64,000 nucleotides of DNA from Kuschelorhynchus macadamiae (GCA_030620095.1 JAUTXW010004470.1:310001-374000), one strand, 5' to 3'. Numbered from the stretch's first letter, positions 45,918 through 60,195 are shown. The notes: generated by a model from the letters alone, not told the origin. Made by a program: numbers and translations.

Positions 45918-47616
45918 TGTTTCACTTTAAAAAATATAAACTTTTGGATGTTTATTTACATTAAAGAACAGAAATATTTCATTAAAACGTATCCCCCTAA
46001 TTATTCTCGAAGTCAAATATATCTTTTGTGAAAAAGAGAGGAGACTTTATTGGATTATTCTGCTTTTTAAATATAGATTACCTAGGTATGTATCGAACCC
46101 AAGCTGGATTTTTTTAAAATAAAATTAAACCTGCCTAGTAACTAAAGGCCGATCCAAAAAAAATCCGCTGCGCCCTCCTCCCCCAGGAATTTTTTTCTAG
46201 TATCTAAAGACATTATTCTTTTAATATCTATCTGAAGTTTAGAAATATTTTGATTTTTTTTAGAACTAGTTGAATCGTATAGCAATCTTCGCTTAACAAT
46301 GAATGCCTAGATTGAAAAGTATTAATGACAAAATGACTTAGTGCTGTATTAATAATAAATAGATTATTTCCAAAAAAGTCTTTCTATGCCTCAAATGTAT
46401 ACATCAGATGTTTATATAAGGCCACCCCGAATTACAAAATTGAGAACAAAATCAACTAAAACCACAGCTTTGCTAAAACTTTGAGCACTCGAAAGCTACA
46501 GTGAATATTTTAGCTGCACATAGGAACGAAAAAACAATTCTAAAATTTGAGTTCAAAGTTTATTTACGCAAAAAAGTCATTTAATGATACGAGTGGAAGA
46601 GACACGAATGTTATCTTAGTCACATTACTCACATTTGCCCCTAATACAGTTTTAGAAGATCTCGGCAATGGTCGAAGCCTTTCCAGTTACGTAGTATAGA
46701 ATTCACTGTGGCAATTACTTCATTTGGTTCGCCGTTTTGTTTGATCCTTTTTTGATTTAAATTTTATAGAATGTATATAACATTCGTCCAGATAAAAGAT
46801 CAACTTTTTCGAACAGGTATTTATTGGACGAGGTGAATCCAGCTCTCAAGATCTCTTTTTAACTATCATAAATATATGGGGTGTCCCATTTTAAAAATTT
46901 AATTTTCACAGCTTTTCGATGCTCTTTTGTTTTTCTTCAAGTTTTGTATTTATAACATCTCAATAAAATAAATGGCGAAAACGCATGTCAAAATATAAAA
47001 AACTGTCCTGTACATATTATAGCTTTTGCTAATGTTAATGACTATAAATAAAGTATTAATTACTTCGGGAATAATTCATCAAGTACAAAGTTCAGTGTCC
47101 CGAAATGTTAAAGATATATTGAAATGGGAGTGGCCGTTTCACAATTTTTTTAAAATGATGCTGCTTCAAATTTCAAATTATCGCGAAAGCTGTTGCTGGT
47201 AGCGGGCTTGAATTCTGTATGGCCACAAAAAAAGTAAATATTTAAATTATATAGATTTTCTTACATAGGTATTTTCTAATATTTTTGATATAAGCATGTT
47301 TGATAATTTCAGGGTATTAGTTATTAGGATATTCACTATATATCACTATCCAAATTCAATTAATTTATACTATAAGTTGTTTTCCCAAGTTTTTACTTAC
47401 ATTCACTTAATACAATATATTTTTTATTTTGATTCAAATAGCTAGGTTTTTCTTTTAGATAATAACTAGAAAAGTTTAGGATATATTTACTTGAAATCAA
47501 AATACTAAAATGAACTGCAATTAATTCCCGGTAGTATAAAGTTGGAAGCTTAAGTTCAAGATACGAAATTATTCATAGGTCGTAATGAAATATAGATACA
47601 TTATTATTTATTTCAG
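45918..47616. other. Intronic DNA without recognised element
   Basis: A/T-rich. Phrases such as GGGGTGTCCCATTTT (46877) suggest ends of mariner-type MITEs, but no partner arm was paired with confidence. Confidence 0.35.
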
Positions 47617-47760
47617 ATCAACGCTGGGGTCTAACATGTATACCTATCTAAAATTTGGTTTGCCGAGAGTGTTTCCGCCCAACCACAATGGATCTAACAG
47701 ATCAGGTAGAGGAACTCCACAACATTTTATTCGAAATGCGTCAACGAGACCTAAGACTAG
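47617..47760 (+). CDS. Host gene exon 3
   Basis: Acceptor TTATTTATTTCAG (to 47616) and donor ACTAG|GTAAAT at 47761. The phase is 2 in and 2 out. It completes a Lys codon and encodes STLGSNMYTYLKFGLPRVFP, then PNHNGSNRSGRGTPQHFIRN and ASTRPKT. It stays open in the same frame as exons 1, 2 and 4 once spliced, the main support for the model. It contains an Asn/Gly/Ser/Arg-rich middle and no domain I know. Confidence 0.75.
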
Positions 47761-48813
47761 GTAAATATTACATAAACATGTTTTTTTATTTATCCCACTT
47801 CAAAAAATGAGGCGGTTATCAATTCGTGCCTATGTATTTTTTTATGTTTGTACACCGATTATCCCAGGATGATTTGACCAATTTGGATGAAAATTTCAAA
47901 AAATATACAGAGTAGTGCCAGAGTGGTGCTTTAGCAAGCATACTAAAAAAAATTGAAATAGCCGATACGCCATTTTGAATATTTTTCTACCTAATTTTTT
48001 TGCCGACAAATTTGAAAAATTATTTAATATATTCCCTTCAAACTTGGCGTATAAAGTCTAATTAACCAAAAAGTCATTTCACCACTAGATAGACATACCC
48101 CCTAAGAGGAAATCTATTTTTTCGTTAGTTTATTGCGGTTATTATAAATCTTAATGAATGTAGTAAATATCAAATATCTCTACTCTTGGCAGAAAACATT
48201 TCATGAGTGAAGTACATAGCTGGGGAGGGGGGGACTAAGGAAAGGAGGAGTATTATAAAAATTATTTTTGTAATAACAATCATTTTCATTTTTGAGAATG
48301 TGTATTGCTGATTTTCTATAGATATGTATACATGGCGCTTTTTACATAATTTTAGTAACGTGATTCTGGAAAAATTTCAACTTAAGAAAATCACGGGGAA
48401 TTCGGTCAGGAAATGTCTTTATTTACGTTTTATCTTTATTTGACCGACCTTTCGAAATATTTTTATTTCTTCTTCATGTGGATTCCTAAAATTTTAACAA
48501 TTTAATTTTGTTAATCATATTAATAATATGTTTCTAAACTTACATGTAATAAAAACGAAAGACTTTTGAGAAAAAAAGTTGTTTAAATCAGATATTTCTA
48601 CATAAAATTTTGATGTCAAACGTCAAATAACAATACATGATTTGTTTTTGTTACTGAAGTATGGTAAAAAATTGAACGTTTCAAATTTAGGTTATGAGAA
48701 TGTTCATATTTGAAAAATTATGTCATAAAAAGGATAATTTTTAAATTTTAGGTAAAAATAATAAGAGTATGTATAGGAACGCAAACTTTAGAATCAATAA
48801 TATAATGAATTAC

Positions 48814-49118
<305 letters not shown>

Positions 49119-49939
49119 AAAATCATATTTAATTTAAGCATATATTTATTAACTTAATTTTTAAACGCTGTATTGTTAATAATTATTAATTTACTTAGAA
49201 CTTGTGCTCAAAATTACTGACAACTATTTTTATGGTTTTCTATGAACACCATTCTGCCTCTTCACAGGTTGTACCGTTAATTATGAGGTTTTATTAGCGT
49301 AAATAATTTAAATATTAAACATCTGTTGGTTAATTCCAAGCAAATAATAATTTCATTGATACGGCAAGAAGAACATATATAATTTTAAAGTTTGCTCTTG
49401 TCAATTTAATTGTGACATTTCTACATGACATGATATTCTTCAATAGGTTTGCTAAAATATACATACTGCTGTTAGTTCTTACATAAATTACATATCTTGT
49501 ACTGGGTGGTCAAAAACTTGAATCTACACGAAACGTTTTTTTATGTTTTACTAGAAAAGATTTTAGAAAAAAAATAATTCATAGAGGCAAGGGAACTTGT
49601 TTATACAGTGCGTCTTTCTGATGAAATTGAAGTAAAATATCTTGAATTTAATTCCTTAAGTTATCCTTAATTAAAATGAGCGGACGGAGAGTCAAAGTAT
49701 AATAATTTTTTAGTTACAGGGTGTCTTTAATAAAGGAGATAATGAATTTTGTTTAAAATTAGAATGAGCTTCTGTCACATTTAACATCACAATTTTGAAA
49801 TAGGTAAATCACTATATTCTGGTATTGAATTAAGGTTGAAAAGGTGTGCTACACCTTTCCATTAACAATTTAATTAAAAATAGCGCCTAGCTTTATTTAA
49901 AAAGTTTGCGTAAAAATTGTATGAATACTTTTTGTCAAA

Positions 49940-50080
49940 TTCCAACTGTCTCGTAAATCATTAAATTCTGACTTACGATCTCGGAATTAATTAAATTCCG
50001 GCTTACAATCTCGGAAGTATAATGTATCAAATTCTGAGTTAGAAGTCGGAATTTATTAAATTCAGAATTATAGTAAGTTA
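49940..50080 (+). repeat. Short tandem motif, ~30 bp units
   Basis: TTAAATTCTGACTTACGATC, then TCGGAATTAATTAAATTCCG and related blocks repeat about four times with divergence. A related block in inverted orientation (AGATCGTAAGTCGG at about 52547) occurs 2.5 kb downstream. Confidence 0.55.
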
Positions 50081-50389
50081 AGTTAGGTCAGGGATGGCGT
50101 AAGGCATGGGAAGAGGTAAACCGTACGAGGCCCCGCGGTTTTTGTAATCGACAAGGCATGGCTTAGTTTTAGTTCCCTATAACAGTTAATATATTGTATT
50201 ATTAATACACTTTATAGACTATATTGGAATCGCAAAAATCTTCGAAAAATATCATTTGAGTTTTTCGACATATGATGTCGGTACGGATGTGTATACGTAA
50301 ATAAAATGTGTGCTAACAATATTTTGAAAACGCACCGCCGATAACAGTCAAGTTTATAAACAGAAATAGTAATTCAAATATTTTCATTC

Positions 50390-51715
50390 GGCGCCTTTTT
50401 GGTCTATTATATTGAATTCCTACCAATATTTTACCAGTTTCTACCTATGCCGCACTTGATTTTTGAGCATAATTTAAAATAAATTCAGTAGTAGCTTTTA
50501 CATTAACACACACCGTTTATTTTGTTACGTCGTATGGAATACCTACCAATTTATCCCTATATCACATTTAATTTTTCTGCAAAATTTAAAGTCAATTAAA
50601 TAAGTTTTTTTACGTTGATATTTTAAAAAATATATTTGGTCTCCATTATGTTCCGCTATCTTGAATTCGTACCACAACTTTACCAGTTTGTCTCTTTATC
50701 ACCCTTAACGCTTGCACAACATTTGAAATTAGTCTAATAAGTACAGTTTTTAGGTTGATTTTTTAAATATTTCATTAGGCCGCCATTTTGTTTTGCTATC
50801 TTATATACATACCAAAACGTTACCAGTTCATTCCTATATAACAATTGATTTTTGTGCAAAATTTGAGGTAAATTGGATAATTGGTTTTTCAGTAATATTT
50901 TTTTAACGTTTCACTATCTTATTCCGAAAATATTACCAGGTCAGCTCTATATGATCCGTAATGTTTTGACTGAAATTTGAAGTGAATCTGATATATAGTT
51001 TTCAAGCTATGCCGTGAACTGACAGACATACAAACAAACCGACAGAGAAATTGATAAAACATATTTTTTGGCATCTAGGGAAGCTAAAACGTGAAGCTAT
51101 GTAAAACCTGAGAGGGTGATTTTTTCAGAATTACAAATATTTTATTTAGCCGCCATTTTGTTCCGCCATCTTGAATTAGTACCACAGTTTGACTAGTTTA
51201 TTTTTATACCAGAATTATTTATGACTCACAATTTGAAATCTGTCCATTAAGTTTTCAGGCTGAATATTTAAATATTTGTTGTTGTACCAGTTGATTTCTA
51301 TATAATACTTGATTGTGGTGCAAAATTTGAGATAAATTGTACAAGCAGTTTTTTAGTAATAATTTTTTTAACATCGCCGTCATTTTGTTTTGCCATACTG
51401 GATTTTTACCAAAATATTACCGTGTCATCCTCATATGAGTCTTAATTTTTGACCAAAATTTGAAGTCAATCGAGTAAGTAGTTTTTAAACTCTGCAGTGA
51501 ACTTACAGCCAGACTCACAAACCGACAGACGGACCGAAGGAATTGATAAATATATATTTTGTTTTATCTAGGGACGCTAAAACGTGAAGATATTATTTTG
51601 TAAAACCTGAGAGGGTGAATTTTTTCAAGATTTTAAATATTTTATTTAGCCGCCATTTTGTTCAGCCATCTTGAATTAGTACCACAGTTTTACTGGTTCA
51701 TCTGTATACCATACA
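50390..51715 (+). repeat. YY1/PHO-like repeat family, long copy
   Basis: It follows the order of copy 1. GCCGCCATTTTG-type cores lie near 50780, 51153, 51377 and 51652; CCATCTTGAATT blocks near 50665, 51168 and 51668; CAGACA/CCGACAG blocks near 51025 and 51520; GAGAGGGTGATTTTTT near 51110 and 51610. The internal section containing the CAGACA block appears twice, so it is at least partly duplicated internally. The 3' terminus is missing. No protein coding. Confidence 0.7.
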
Positions 51716-52880
51716 TTCTAGTAAAAATAAAAGAAGTTTGACATGTTTGACCGTTTTTTGAAATTTTGTTTCCGTTTCCAGGAGGCTGTCTCATTCTTTT
51801 TGGGCTACCCTGTATAAAAACAAGATAAATGTGATGTTTCGGCTTTTTTCCAAATATTTCATACATTTTATTTTTATATATATAATCTAAAAAAAAGAAG
51901 TATCTACCCCAACGACTTCCACAATTTTTCAATATTAGAACATCTACCCCAACTATTTCTGTTTTCAAATTGACTATTATTACTTCGTGCGTTCTCAAAA
52001 CATGATTTTTGACGTTTTTATACCCCTTAAAAATATCGAAGATTTACGCCTATAATACCCAAAATTTAACCTCCGCGAAACGCTGAGCTAGATTATTTTT
52101 GCTTCAAATTTGAAACGATTAGAAAGTTCTCAAGTTATCGTTGGCGCAAGTTTTGTTTACATACACACATAATAATAATTTGTTTCTAAAAATATGTTTT
52201 TCGCAGTTTAGTCCTATGCCATTGCTGTATGGATGCGACAATAGCATCTTGGAAAAACTCTTGCCACACTTCCTGGCATTGAGCTCATCAACCATGGTGT
52301 TTAAATGAACCGTATTTTCTAATAAACCCCAAATACTAATCCACTTGGTTTAAGTCCAAAAATAAAAAAAGTTAATAAGATGTTAAAAAGGGGCTACTTT
52401 AATTTGGTCCACAGTGTAATGTTATTAATACAACAATAAATTTCCTGTTATATGGGGAAGTAAAAATAAGTCATACCTTTTGTACATGTCTCGTGCCGGC
52501 CCTAACGTAATGTAACTTAATCTAACTTTGAATTTAATAGATTCCTAGATCGTAAGTCGGCATTTCATCAGATAAACGATTAAATTCATTACTTTTAATC
52601 GTTCGTATCACCGTTTGCTCGAAATATTAGTTGGCGCGAAACTAGAATAGGTGCGGAGTTGCCGAAAGCGCCAAATTGGTTTACAAATATTTGTATGCGC
52701 AATTCGGAGGTACGATACTGGCCATGAAATTGTGCCGAGCTACGCGGAAATCTCTCAATTGATCCCTAATATTAGGGAATACAATACAAAAGTTTGATTC
52801 CATTTGGGGTATTTTATTGATCACTCTCTCTTTGGTTAAACTAAAAGATAAAATACATGTAACATATACATATATATAAA
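51716..52880. other. Intronic DNA, no gene supported
   Basis: A minus-strand frame (51690-51998) overlaps the repeat and a CCCTGTATA-type MITE-end phrase and has no domain. The remainder has no coding signal. Confidence 0.35.
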
Positions 52881-52884
52881 CAGG

Positions 52885-54370
<1,486 letters not shown>

Positions 54371-54669
54371 TATTGCTATCTAAGAAATTTAGAACTAGTT
54401 CTAAATATTATTTCCTTAAAAAAAACAATTTTTACGATGGAGTACCTTATCTGAATTTACACATTTTTCAGTACACTTATAAATAAAAGGGTTCCTATTA
54501 ATGTTTAAGTGGTTACGATCATATTTCATTAGGTAGTTACATTCATTTGTGGTAACTAAATATCAGAATGTATAATATATGAATAAAATTTTCTCACGAA
54601 TGATCTGTATATTATAGAATTTAAATTAAAAATGCCATATTTAGTTTCTTCATGGTTATTATTTTTCAG

Positions 54670-54823
54670 AAGTCAAAAATTGGGCAGTAGAGGTATTCGG
54701 GAAGGTTCTTCAGGCTACGATAGCAGCGATAATGAGACAGCAAATCATTACAAGTACAACCGGAAATACAGATCGGACCCGGACTTCCGTATGCAGAATG
54801 CCCATCCTTCCTATCATCATGGG
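54670..54823 (+). CDS. Host gene exon 4
   Basis: Acceptor TTATTTTTCAG (to 54669) and donor GGG|GTAAGG at 54824. The phase is 2 in and 0 out. It completes an Arg codon and encodes SQKLGSRGIREGSSGYDSSD, then NETANHYKYNRKYRSDPDFR and MQNAHPSYHHG. The acidic-Ser SSGYDSSDNE patch is a good casein-kinase-like context and suggests a cytoplasmic scaffold or cytoskeletal regulator, but that is only composition. The gene must continue 3' of 54824; no further exon could be assigned in the window. Confidence 0.75.
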
Positions 54824-55264
54824 GTAAGGCCATACCCTGTAAAATTAAATGTGTTTAATTAGTGGTTTATTTATAAATGCAGTTTAATGAACCATAAACA
54901 TCTTCTGTTAAGTGCAGTGACTATTGTTCGTTTATCAAACAAGTTATAAGTACATTTGATTTAAGCTTGAGCATAATGTTTTAAGGTATATAAACGTTTC
55001 AAAGCAAAAAATAAATTAATCAATTAATAAATTATAAAGTTTGTGCAAAATTCTGTTGCAGTTAAATACAAAAGAGAACACTCGGAAAATACCAATCTAT
55101 AGAAAGATTTACCTGTCTTGGGAATTGCATTGATTTGTTAATTTAAATAGGCTTGCTTACATCTCCTTCCGATTTGAACTACTTGCTATTGCTTCGAACA
55201 ATAAAAAAATATCTTTGTACCAAACATTTTTTTTAGATCGCTGTTTAGCTCATCATATAATTAA
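54824..55264. other. Start of intron 4, no element recognised
   Basis: A/T-rich, no coding signal. Confidence 0.4.
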
Positions 55265-57110
55265 TGTCGTACAGGGTATTCCATTTTCGGCACTTTTGCG
55301 GGGTATCTCTTATTTTTAAAGATAGGTTTGAAAATGTTGCATTTTCAGGACCCCTCATATCCCAGCTATCTGATAACTTATCAAAAAGGCTAAAACTGTT
55401 CCTTATATAACTTTTTCCGTAGAATTCAGTGCCAATTCAGAATAAGTATATGGGGCCAGGTCAAAAAAAGTTATCGGACCCGCTGTATATTATTTTTTAT
55501 ATTTGTTAGTAATAATGTAAGCTTTTCAAAAATATATATATGTATGCACTTATTGCGAAAAACATGCTCAAAATTCGAGATTTTCTAAAATTTTCTTTTG
55601 TGTCCAATTAGTAGGTAGTAGGCTAAGGCTAAAATGTATTCAAAATTCATGTAAGTAATTATTATACTAAAGATGTAATATTTTCAAACTTAATTCATAT
55701 TTTTAATTCTCAATTCTTAAATTAATTATAGAATTTTAACTTACTTATGATAAAATTAATGGAATATTTTCCATCAGTTGTGAAATAACTTCTTCAAGAA
55801 TTTCTAGGTGCCGACGCGTTGTGAGACCTCCTACAAAAATTCTATAAACTATTCATCTTCCAAAATTAAATCACGAGACCCCAACCCAAAAATGTCATTG
55901 TTATGCTAACTCAAAAATTAAAAGGTGATTTTCTGAGAGGTTTCTTGTATTATGGCGATTGAAAATTCCCGCACTTGAAAAATAAGATTCATCGGACCAG
56001 ATAACCAGTCTGCCAAAAGATTCATCAATATGGATTTGTTGTTAATACCACTGGCAAAACAACATTCAGCTCTGAGCATCGCCGGGGTGTAAATGTTAAA
56101 CTATATGGATTTTATATGGGCGATACTTATAATTTTGCAAAATTCTTTGAGCATCAAACTTGGATTGTTGTTTATTTTATTGCTGGCTTCCTCTATTCGC
56201 TGGCAAAAAGATAAAGGAGTCGCTTTTACATAACCCAGCACGTTTATTTCTTTTCGGGGGGAAAAATGATCGGTGCTCTACTAAATTTGATTTAGGGCCG
56301 GCAAATATGTCTTTTTGTCAGGTTGCCTTCTCTCTTGATATCTAAAACGAACAAAAAAACTCCTAAGATATTATCCTAACCATAGAGCTCTAAATACGTT
56401 ACCTTTGTAAGTACAATTCCGAAACTTCTTGGGGATTTTCATTAGATTGTATGAAACGAACCAACATCACACTTTTCATTATTTTCATAGACCGCCATTA
56501 TTGTAAAAAAGTAAATTAAATATAGTATATAGCCAAATAAAAACAACAAAGCAACAAAAATATTTTATTAATAATCAAAAACTGACAATAAACCTCAAAG
56601 GTTTTGACAATTTGCTTTTTGTTCCAAACAAATTAGATATAGGCTACTACCTACTAATTGGACACAAAAGAGAATTTTAGAAAATCTCGAATTTTGAGCT
56701 TGTTTTCCAAAATAACTGCATATATGTATATATTTTCGGAAAGCCCACATTAAGCCTAATAAATAAAAAGAATAATATAAAAGCTGCCTCATTTAAAAAA
56801 AAATTAAGTAGGGTCCGATAACTTTTTGACCTGTCACCGCATACTTACTCTGAAACCGGCACTGAATTCTACGGAAAAAGTCATATAAGGAGCAGTTTTC
56901 GTCTTTTTGATAAGTTATCAGATAATTTGGATAGGAAGGGTGCCTGGAAATGCAACATATCTTAAAAACCAAAAGTACTATGAAAATTGTGCTGACGCCA
57001 TCTTTAATTTTACAAAAAAGTAGCATACTGTCGCGAAAACCGCAACCCTCTATCTTAAAAAATAAGATATCCCGCAAAAGAGCCGAAAATAGGATATTTT
57101 GTACATATTT
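55265..57110 (-). mobile_element. Long-arm Tc1/mariner-like element E
   Basis: Inverted arms of about 380-490 bp (about 55265-55645 and 56620-57110). Shared blocks are TTTTCGGC..TTTTGCGGGGTATC, TGATAACTTATCAAAAAG, TAGAATTCAGTGCC, AAAAAGTTATCGGACCC, TCGAGATTTTCTAAAATT and TGTCCAATTAGTAGGTAGTA. The interior is a decayed minus-strand transposase. The arm style (GTACAGGGTATTCCATTTTC) resembles the inner arms of the foldback element at 23.7-24.3 kb, which may be a deletion derivative of the same family. Confidence 0.82.
55740..56479 (-). pseudogene. Tc1/mariner-type transposase (element E)
   Basis: The minus-strand ATG at 56479 opens MKSVMLVRFIQSNENPQEVS followed by ELYLQR. A frame-broken HTH region follows (CQRIEEASNKINNNPSLMLK), then a piece before the catalytic core. 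The first catalytic Asp region is well kept: RLVIWSDESYFSSAGIFNRH then NTRNLSENH. It ends with HLEILEEVISQLMENIPLIL, the helix before the QDGAP motif. The second and third catalytic regions are missing. Stops occur near 56380, 56100 and 55900. It would have mobilised elements carrying the surrounding arms. Confidence 0.72.
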
Positions 57111-57880
57111 CTTTGGAGATGCATGAATATATTTTATTCCGCAACAGTCTGCGTTATGAGCAGACCTAGGCAATCAACTAATTTATATAGCTTCATAATT
57201 TACGATCAAATTTATCAGTTGATACCACCATATAGTTAAAGATTCATCATTTAGTAATATAAATAACTTTGTCCAGAGGAGCTAATTTCGTAATTTAACC
57301 TAGAAATGAAACGATTAGGGCATAGCTTCAGATATTATTTAATAAGAGAAAATGAATTAAACTGATAATTCCTGGCCTTATTTTAGTAGTATAAATTTTG
57401 GCATATAAAGTTTGAATAAAGATGAATATAAAAGACGACTAAATTGTAATATACAAAACATGATGGATAATTTTATTTTCAAATTCAAGAAATTCAAAAA
57501 AAACTTCCTATGCGCCGTTTTTCATCCTTTTTACCACAATTGTGCTACAGAGCGCTATATAAGAATATTAATTTCTTACCTCGACGAAATAAATGTTTTT
57601 TGCTGCATAGCCAACTTCTAATCAATTTTTCTGCAAATGTCGGAAAAATACGATTTTTTAAATGAATAAGATAATTTGAACTAAAAATTTAAATATACGT
57701 TTATTTTTTGGCAGTCACAGCATTAGGAAATGTTTTACTCTCTGCATAACAAACATGGACCTTTATATATAAGTTTTAAAATAATATAAATTGGGTTTTT
57801 TTTTTAAGCTGAAAAGTTCATAGAACACGGAAGACGTATTTTTGTTTTTTATGATGTGTGTTTGTGAGCATGTATGTGTG
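57111..57880. other. AT-rich intergenic or intronic DNA
   Basis: No gene or element was recognised. The small frame at 57412-57621 (+) has no motif. Confidence 0.4.
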
Positions 57881-57900
57881 TAAGCATCCAGAATTTACGT

Positions 57901-58110
57901 TTAGGTTATATTAAGGTCGTTTTCATTTTCGTCAGTTATGTTAATTGTGTAGTATCTGTCAAAGGCAAACTTGGGAGGAATGCTGTCGGTACCTGCTTCT
58001 AAGAGAGGCCTTCTATAAAAAGTGTCATTTTTAGGGTAGGAACATCGACTTCTTCTACCTCCTACATTTTGTTTTATACAACGGATTTCAGCATGATGCA
58101 AATGGTAATA
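57901..58110 (-). other. Unidentified minus-strand open segment, possible terminal exon
   Basis: About 60 residues read GRRSRCSYPKNDTFYRRPLL, then EAGTDSIPPKFAFDRYYTIN and ITDENENDLNIT before a stop. Composition is protein-like and less A/T-biased than the neighbourhood. An AG at the upstream side (AAAATGTAG|GAGGTAG) could be an acceptor, but its pyrimidine tract is poor. It could be the last exon of a minus-strand gene or a TE fragment. Family not recognised. Confidence 0.3.
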
Positions 58111-58784
58111 TTTGACTTTTGGAACTTGGTTTTAAAAAATATTTTGGAAAAAAATAATTTTATAGCGTTATCCAAAATTATCAATTCTTTCATTTATTTT
58201 ATAAGTTTTATTGCAACCCTTGACATGTCTAGATCTTCTTTTAACTGTAAAACTGTATTCTGCATTTAAGCTAGTTGAATTACCCTGTAAGAGAATGTTG
58301 TGAAACAAATATCATTTTACAAAAATAAATAAGGGTTTACACTCTATATATTTTATGCGGATAAGGCCAATTTAACCTGATTGGTCACATTATATCAGTC
58401 TTTCAGCGGTTAAACTGGTAATCATAATTCTAGGCCAATTTTAGGAATCATAATAGCACATAGTTGCTTATAAAACTTGGCTGAATACAGATATATTACA
58501 GTAATACTCTCTCTCAGGCGAAACCCAGAACTTGTTAATACCAGTGTTGGAATTTAGAAATTACTACTTGTAAGAAAATCGTATATTTGCATAAGGTAAA
58601 GTATAATATATATGTGCTGGCTTCTCTAATATAATTAAGACACTACAAAACTCTAAATATTTACTTTTTATTGTTATAAATATTCATATAAATAATTTCG
58701 TAGTTTTGTAATTATTTTAGTCTAGAGCTTAAAAGTGTAATCGTTATAATGATTTGTAATTAGTTATTCTTATAGAGTGTATAA
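58111..58784. other. AT-rich DNA, no feature recognised
   Basis: No coding motif and no repeat that could be paired within the window. Confidence 0.4.
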
Positions 58785-59182
58785 CAAAAATATGGAACAC
58801 TTGAAATATATCAGTTATCGCCCACGTGATTTCAATGAAATTTTGTGTACTTAGGCGTGAAGTTATGCCTGATTCAATGGTGACATTGACAACATTGCCA
58901 AGTTTGCCGTTTTTCTGTAATTGATGAGAACTTTAATTTTTTAAATGGAATATCCTATTTTTTATTGCATTTTCGAATTCTCGATATGTTTCATTGGAAG
59001 CAAGTTTTTCGAAGTTTAACTGTTTTTGAGAAAAGCATGGCTTAATATCGATATTTGAATGTATCACCTATTAAAATACCTGCACACCTGCACCCTAACA
59101 ATGTCAGTTTGATTTACATTGATTTACAAAGCTGGATCATTTAACCTTTGATTTAACCGAAACCCAAAGACTTGAAACTTTA

Positions 59183-59395
59183 ATGATACTGGGTTATGGA
59201 AACAGAATACAAACACAGCAAGTTTTTTGTAACATTTTTAATGACAAATATACTAATAGAAATCTATTAGCTAGATCTACTGTAGGTAAAGTTATGAAAA
59301 AAAATTCGAAAAACTGGAAACTTAAAAGAAGCTGCACACTCTGGCAGTCCAAAACGCGGAAGAGATGGTGGTAGGCGATGCCTATTTGGATATTT
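59183..59395 (+). pseudogene. Transposase HTH segment in inverted arm (element A)
   Basis: The + strand frame reads MILGYGNRIQTQQVFCNIFN then DKYTNRNLLARSTVGKVMKK, equivalent to the transposase N-terminus of elements B and C. The DDE half of this element lies on the opposite strand. A frame shift after about 40 residues loses the remaining HTH. Confidence 0.7.
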
Positions 59396-59399
59396 AGTA

Positions 59400-59450
59400 C
59401 GAAAATAAACAATACAATACAATACACAATACAATAAACAATAAATTAAT
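59400..59450. repeat. (AATAC)n-like low-complexity tract
   Basis: Imperfect AATAC/CAATA repeats at 59407-59440 separate the two opposed transposase halves. A similar but weaker tract lies near 61105-61155 in element C, at the equivalent junction. Confidence 0.7.
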
Positions 59451-59499
59451 TTAATCGTTGATGGAAACTAAACAATATGTTTAAAATGCTGATCATTTA

Positions 59500-59830
59500 T
59501 TTCCTTACAGCGAGCCAAATAATGTGGAAAAAATTTATAACATTTAGAAGGATATCAGTTTCCTCGATTCTTCTGCATTTTTGCTTTCTGCTTTAAACCA
59601 ACGAGATCATTTGGCTTAGTTTTGAAATCCACATTCCTAAGGTGGTCCCACAAGAAGTAATCGAGGGGCGACAAATCTGGAGATCGAGCTGGCCACTTAA
59701 TTGTACCCCTACGTCCAATCCTTCTTCCAAAAAATACAACAGCCAGATATTGGTGAACATTTCAAGCATAATGCGGTGGGGCAGAATCCTGTTGAAGCCA
59801 AATTTCAAAGTTCTCATCATTTAATGGAAA
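59500..59830 (-). pseudogene. DD41D transposase C-terminal half (element A)
   Basis: The minus strand carries WLQQDSAPPHYA (second catalytic Asp intact, then a stop). It continues NVHQYLAVVFFGRRIGRRGT, IKWPARSPDLSPLDYFLWDH and LRNVDFKTKPNDL, so the third Asp is also present. The 41-residue spacing is kept. The HTH and first Asp are missing from this strand. The longer open frame on the same strand (59593-59820) is a shifted reading of it. Confidence 0.75.
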
Positions 59831-60195
59831 AAGGGTTTGGCAATGTTGTAAATGTCACCATTGAATTGGGCATAATTTCCTGCCTACAAAATTTCATTAA
59901 AATCAGGTGAGCGATAAGTGAGATATTTCGGGTGTTTAAATTCTAATTGATTTAATTAATCTAATTTCACTAATCGATGATAAATTTAATTTTTTAAATC
60001 AAATTATTATTTTTATTACATTTTCGGATTCTGCTTAGAATTCTCGCCACTTTTCATTTAAAGCAATTTCTTCGAAAATTAACAGTTTTTCAGGAAATCG
60101 CACGAAACCTTACCTGACAATGTCAATATGGGCAGCTTCGTTGATTTTCAAAAATGAATCATTTAACTATACCCAAAGAATTGAAATATTAATGA

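Larger units (their letters stand above)
40920..47616 (+). other. Intron 2 of host gene, TE-bearing
   Basis: About 6.7 kb from GTAAGT to TTATTTCAG. It holds the minus-strand polymerase B fossil (42406-45117), an unidentified minus-strand open frame (45402-45674) and a MITE (45711-45917). The stretches 40950-42400 and 45920-47600 contain no identified feature. Confidence 0.6.
58785..59945 (-). mobile_element. DD41D mariner-like element A
   Basis: Outer arms at about 58800-58930 and 59835-59935 pair (ATATTTC..GTG, TTATCGC.CAC.TGATTT.AATGAAATTTTGT, AT.CAATGGTGACATT). The left half carries the HTH coding segment in + orientation and the right half the DDE segment in minus orientation, so the two halves of the transposase face each other. 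It abuts element C at about 59950. The distance between them is too short for either to have its own full second terminus there. Confidence 0.72.

Noticed and set aside
59593..59820. 75-residue minus-strand frame in element A
   Set aside because: It is a shifted reading of the DD41D transposase C-terminal half, whose true frame shows the QQDSAPPH and SPDLSPLDYFLW motifs.
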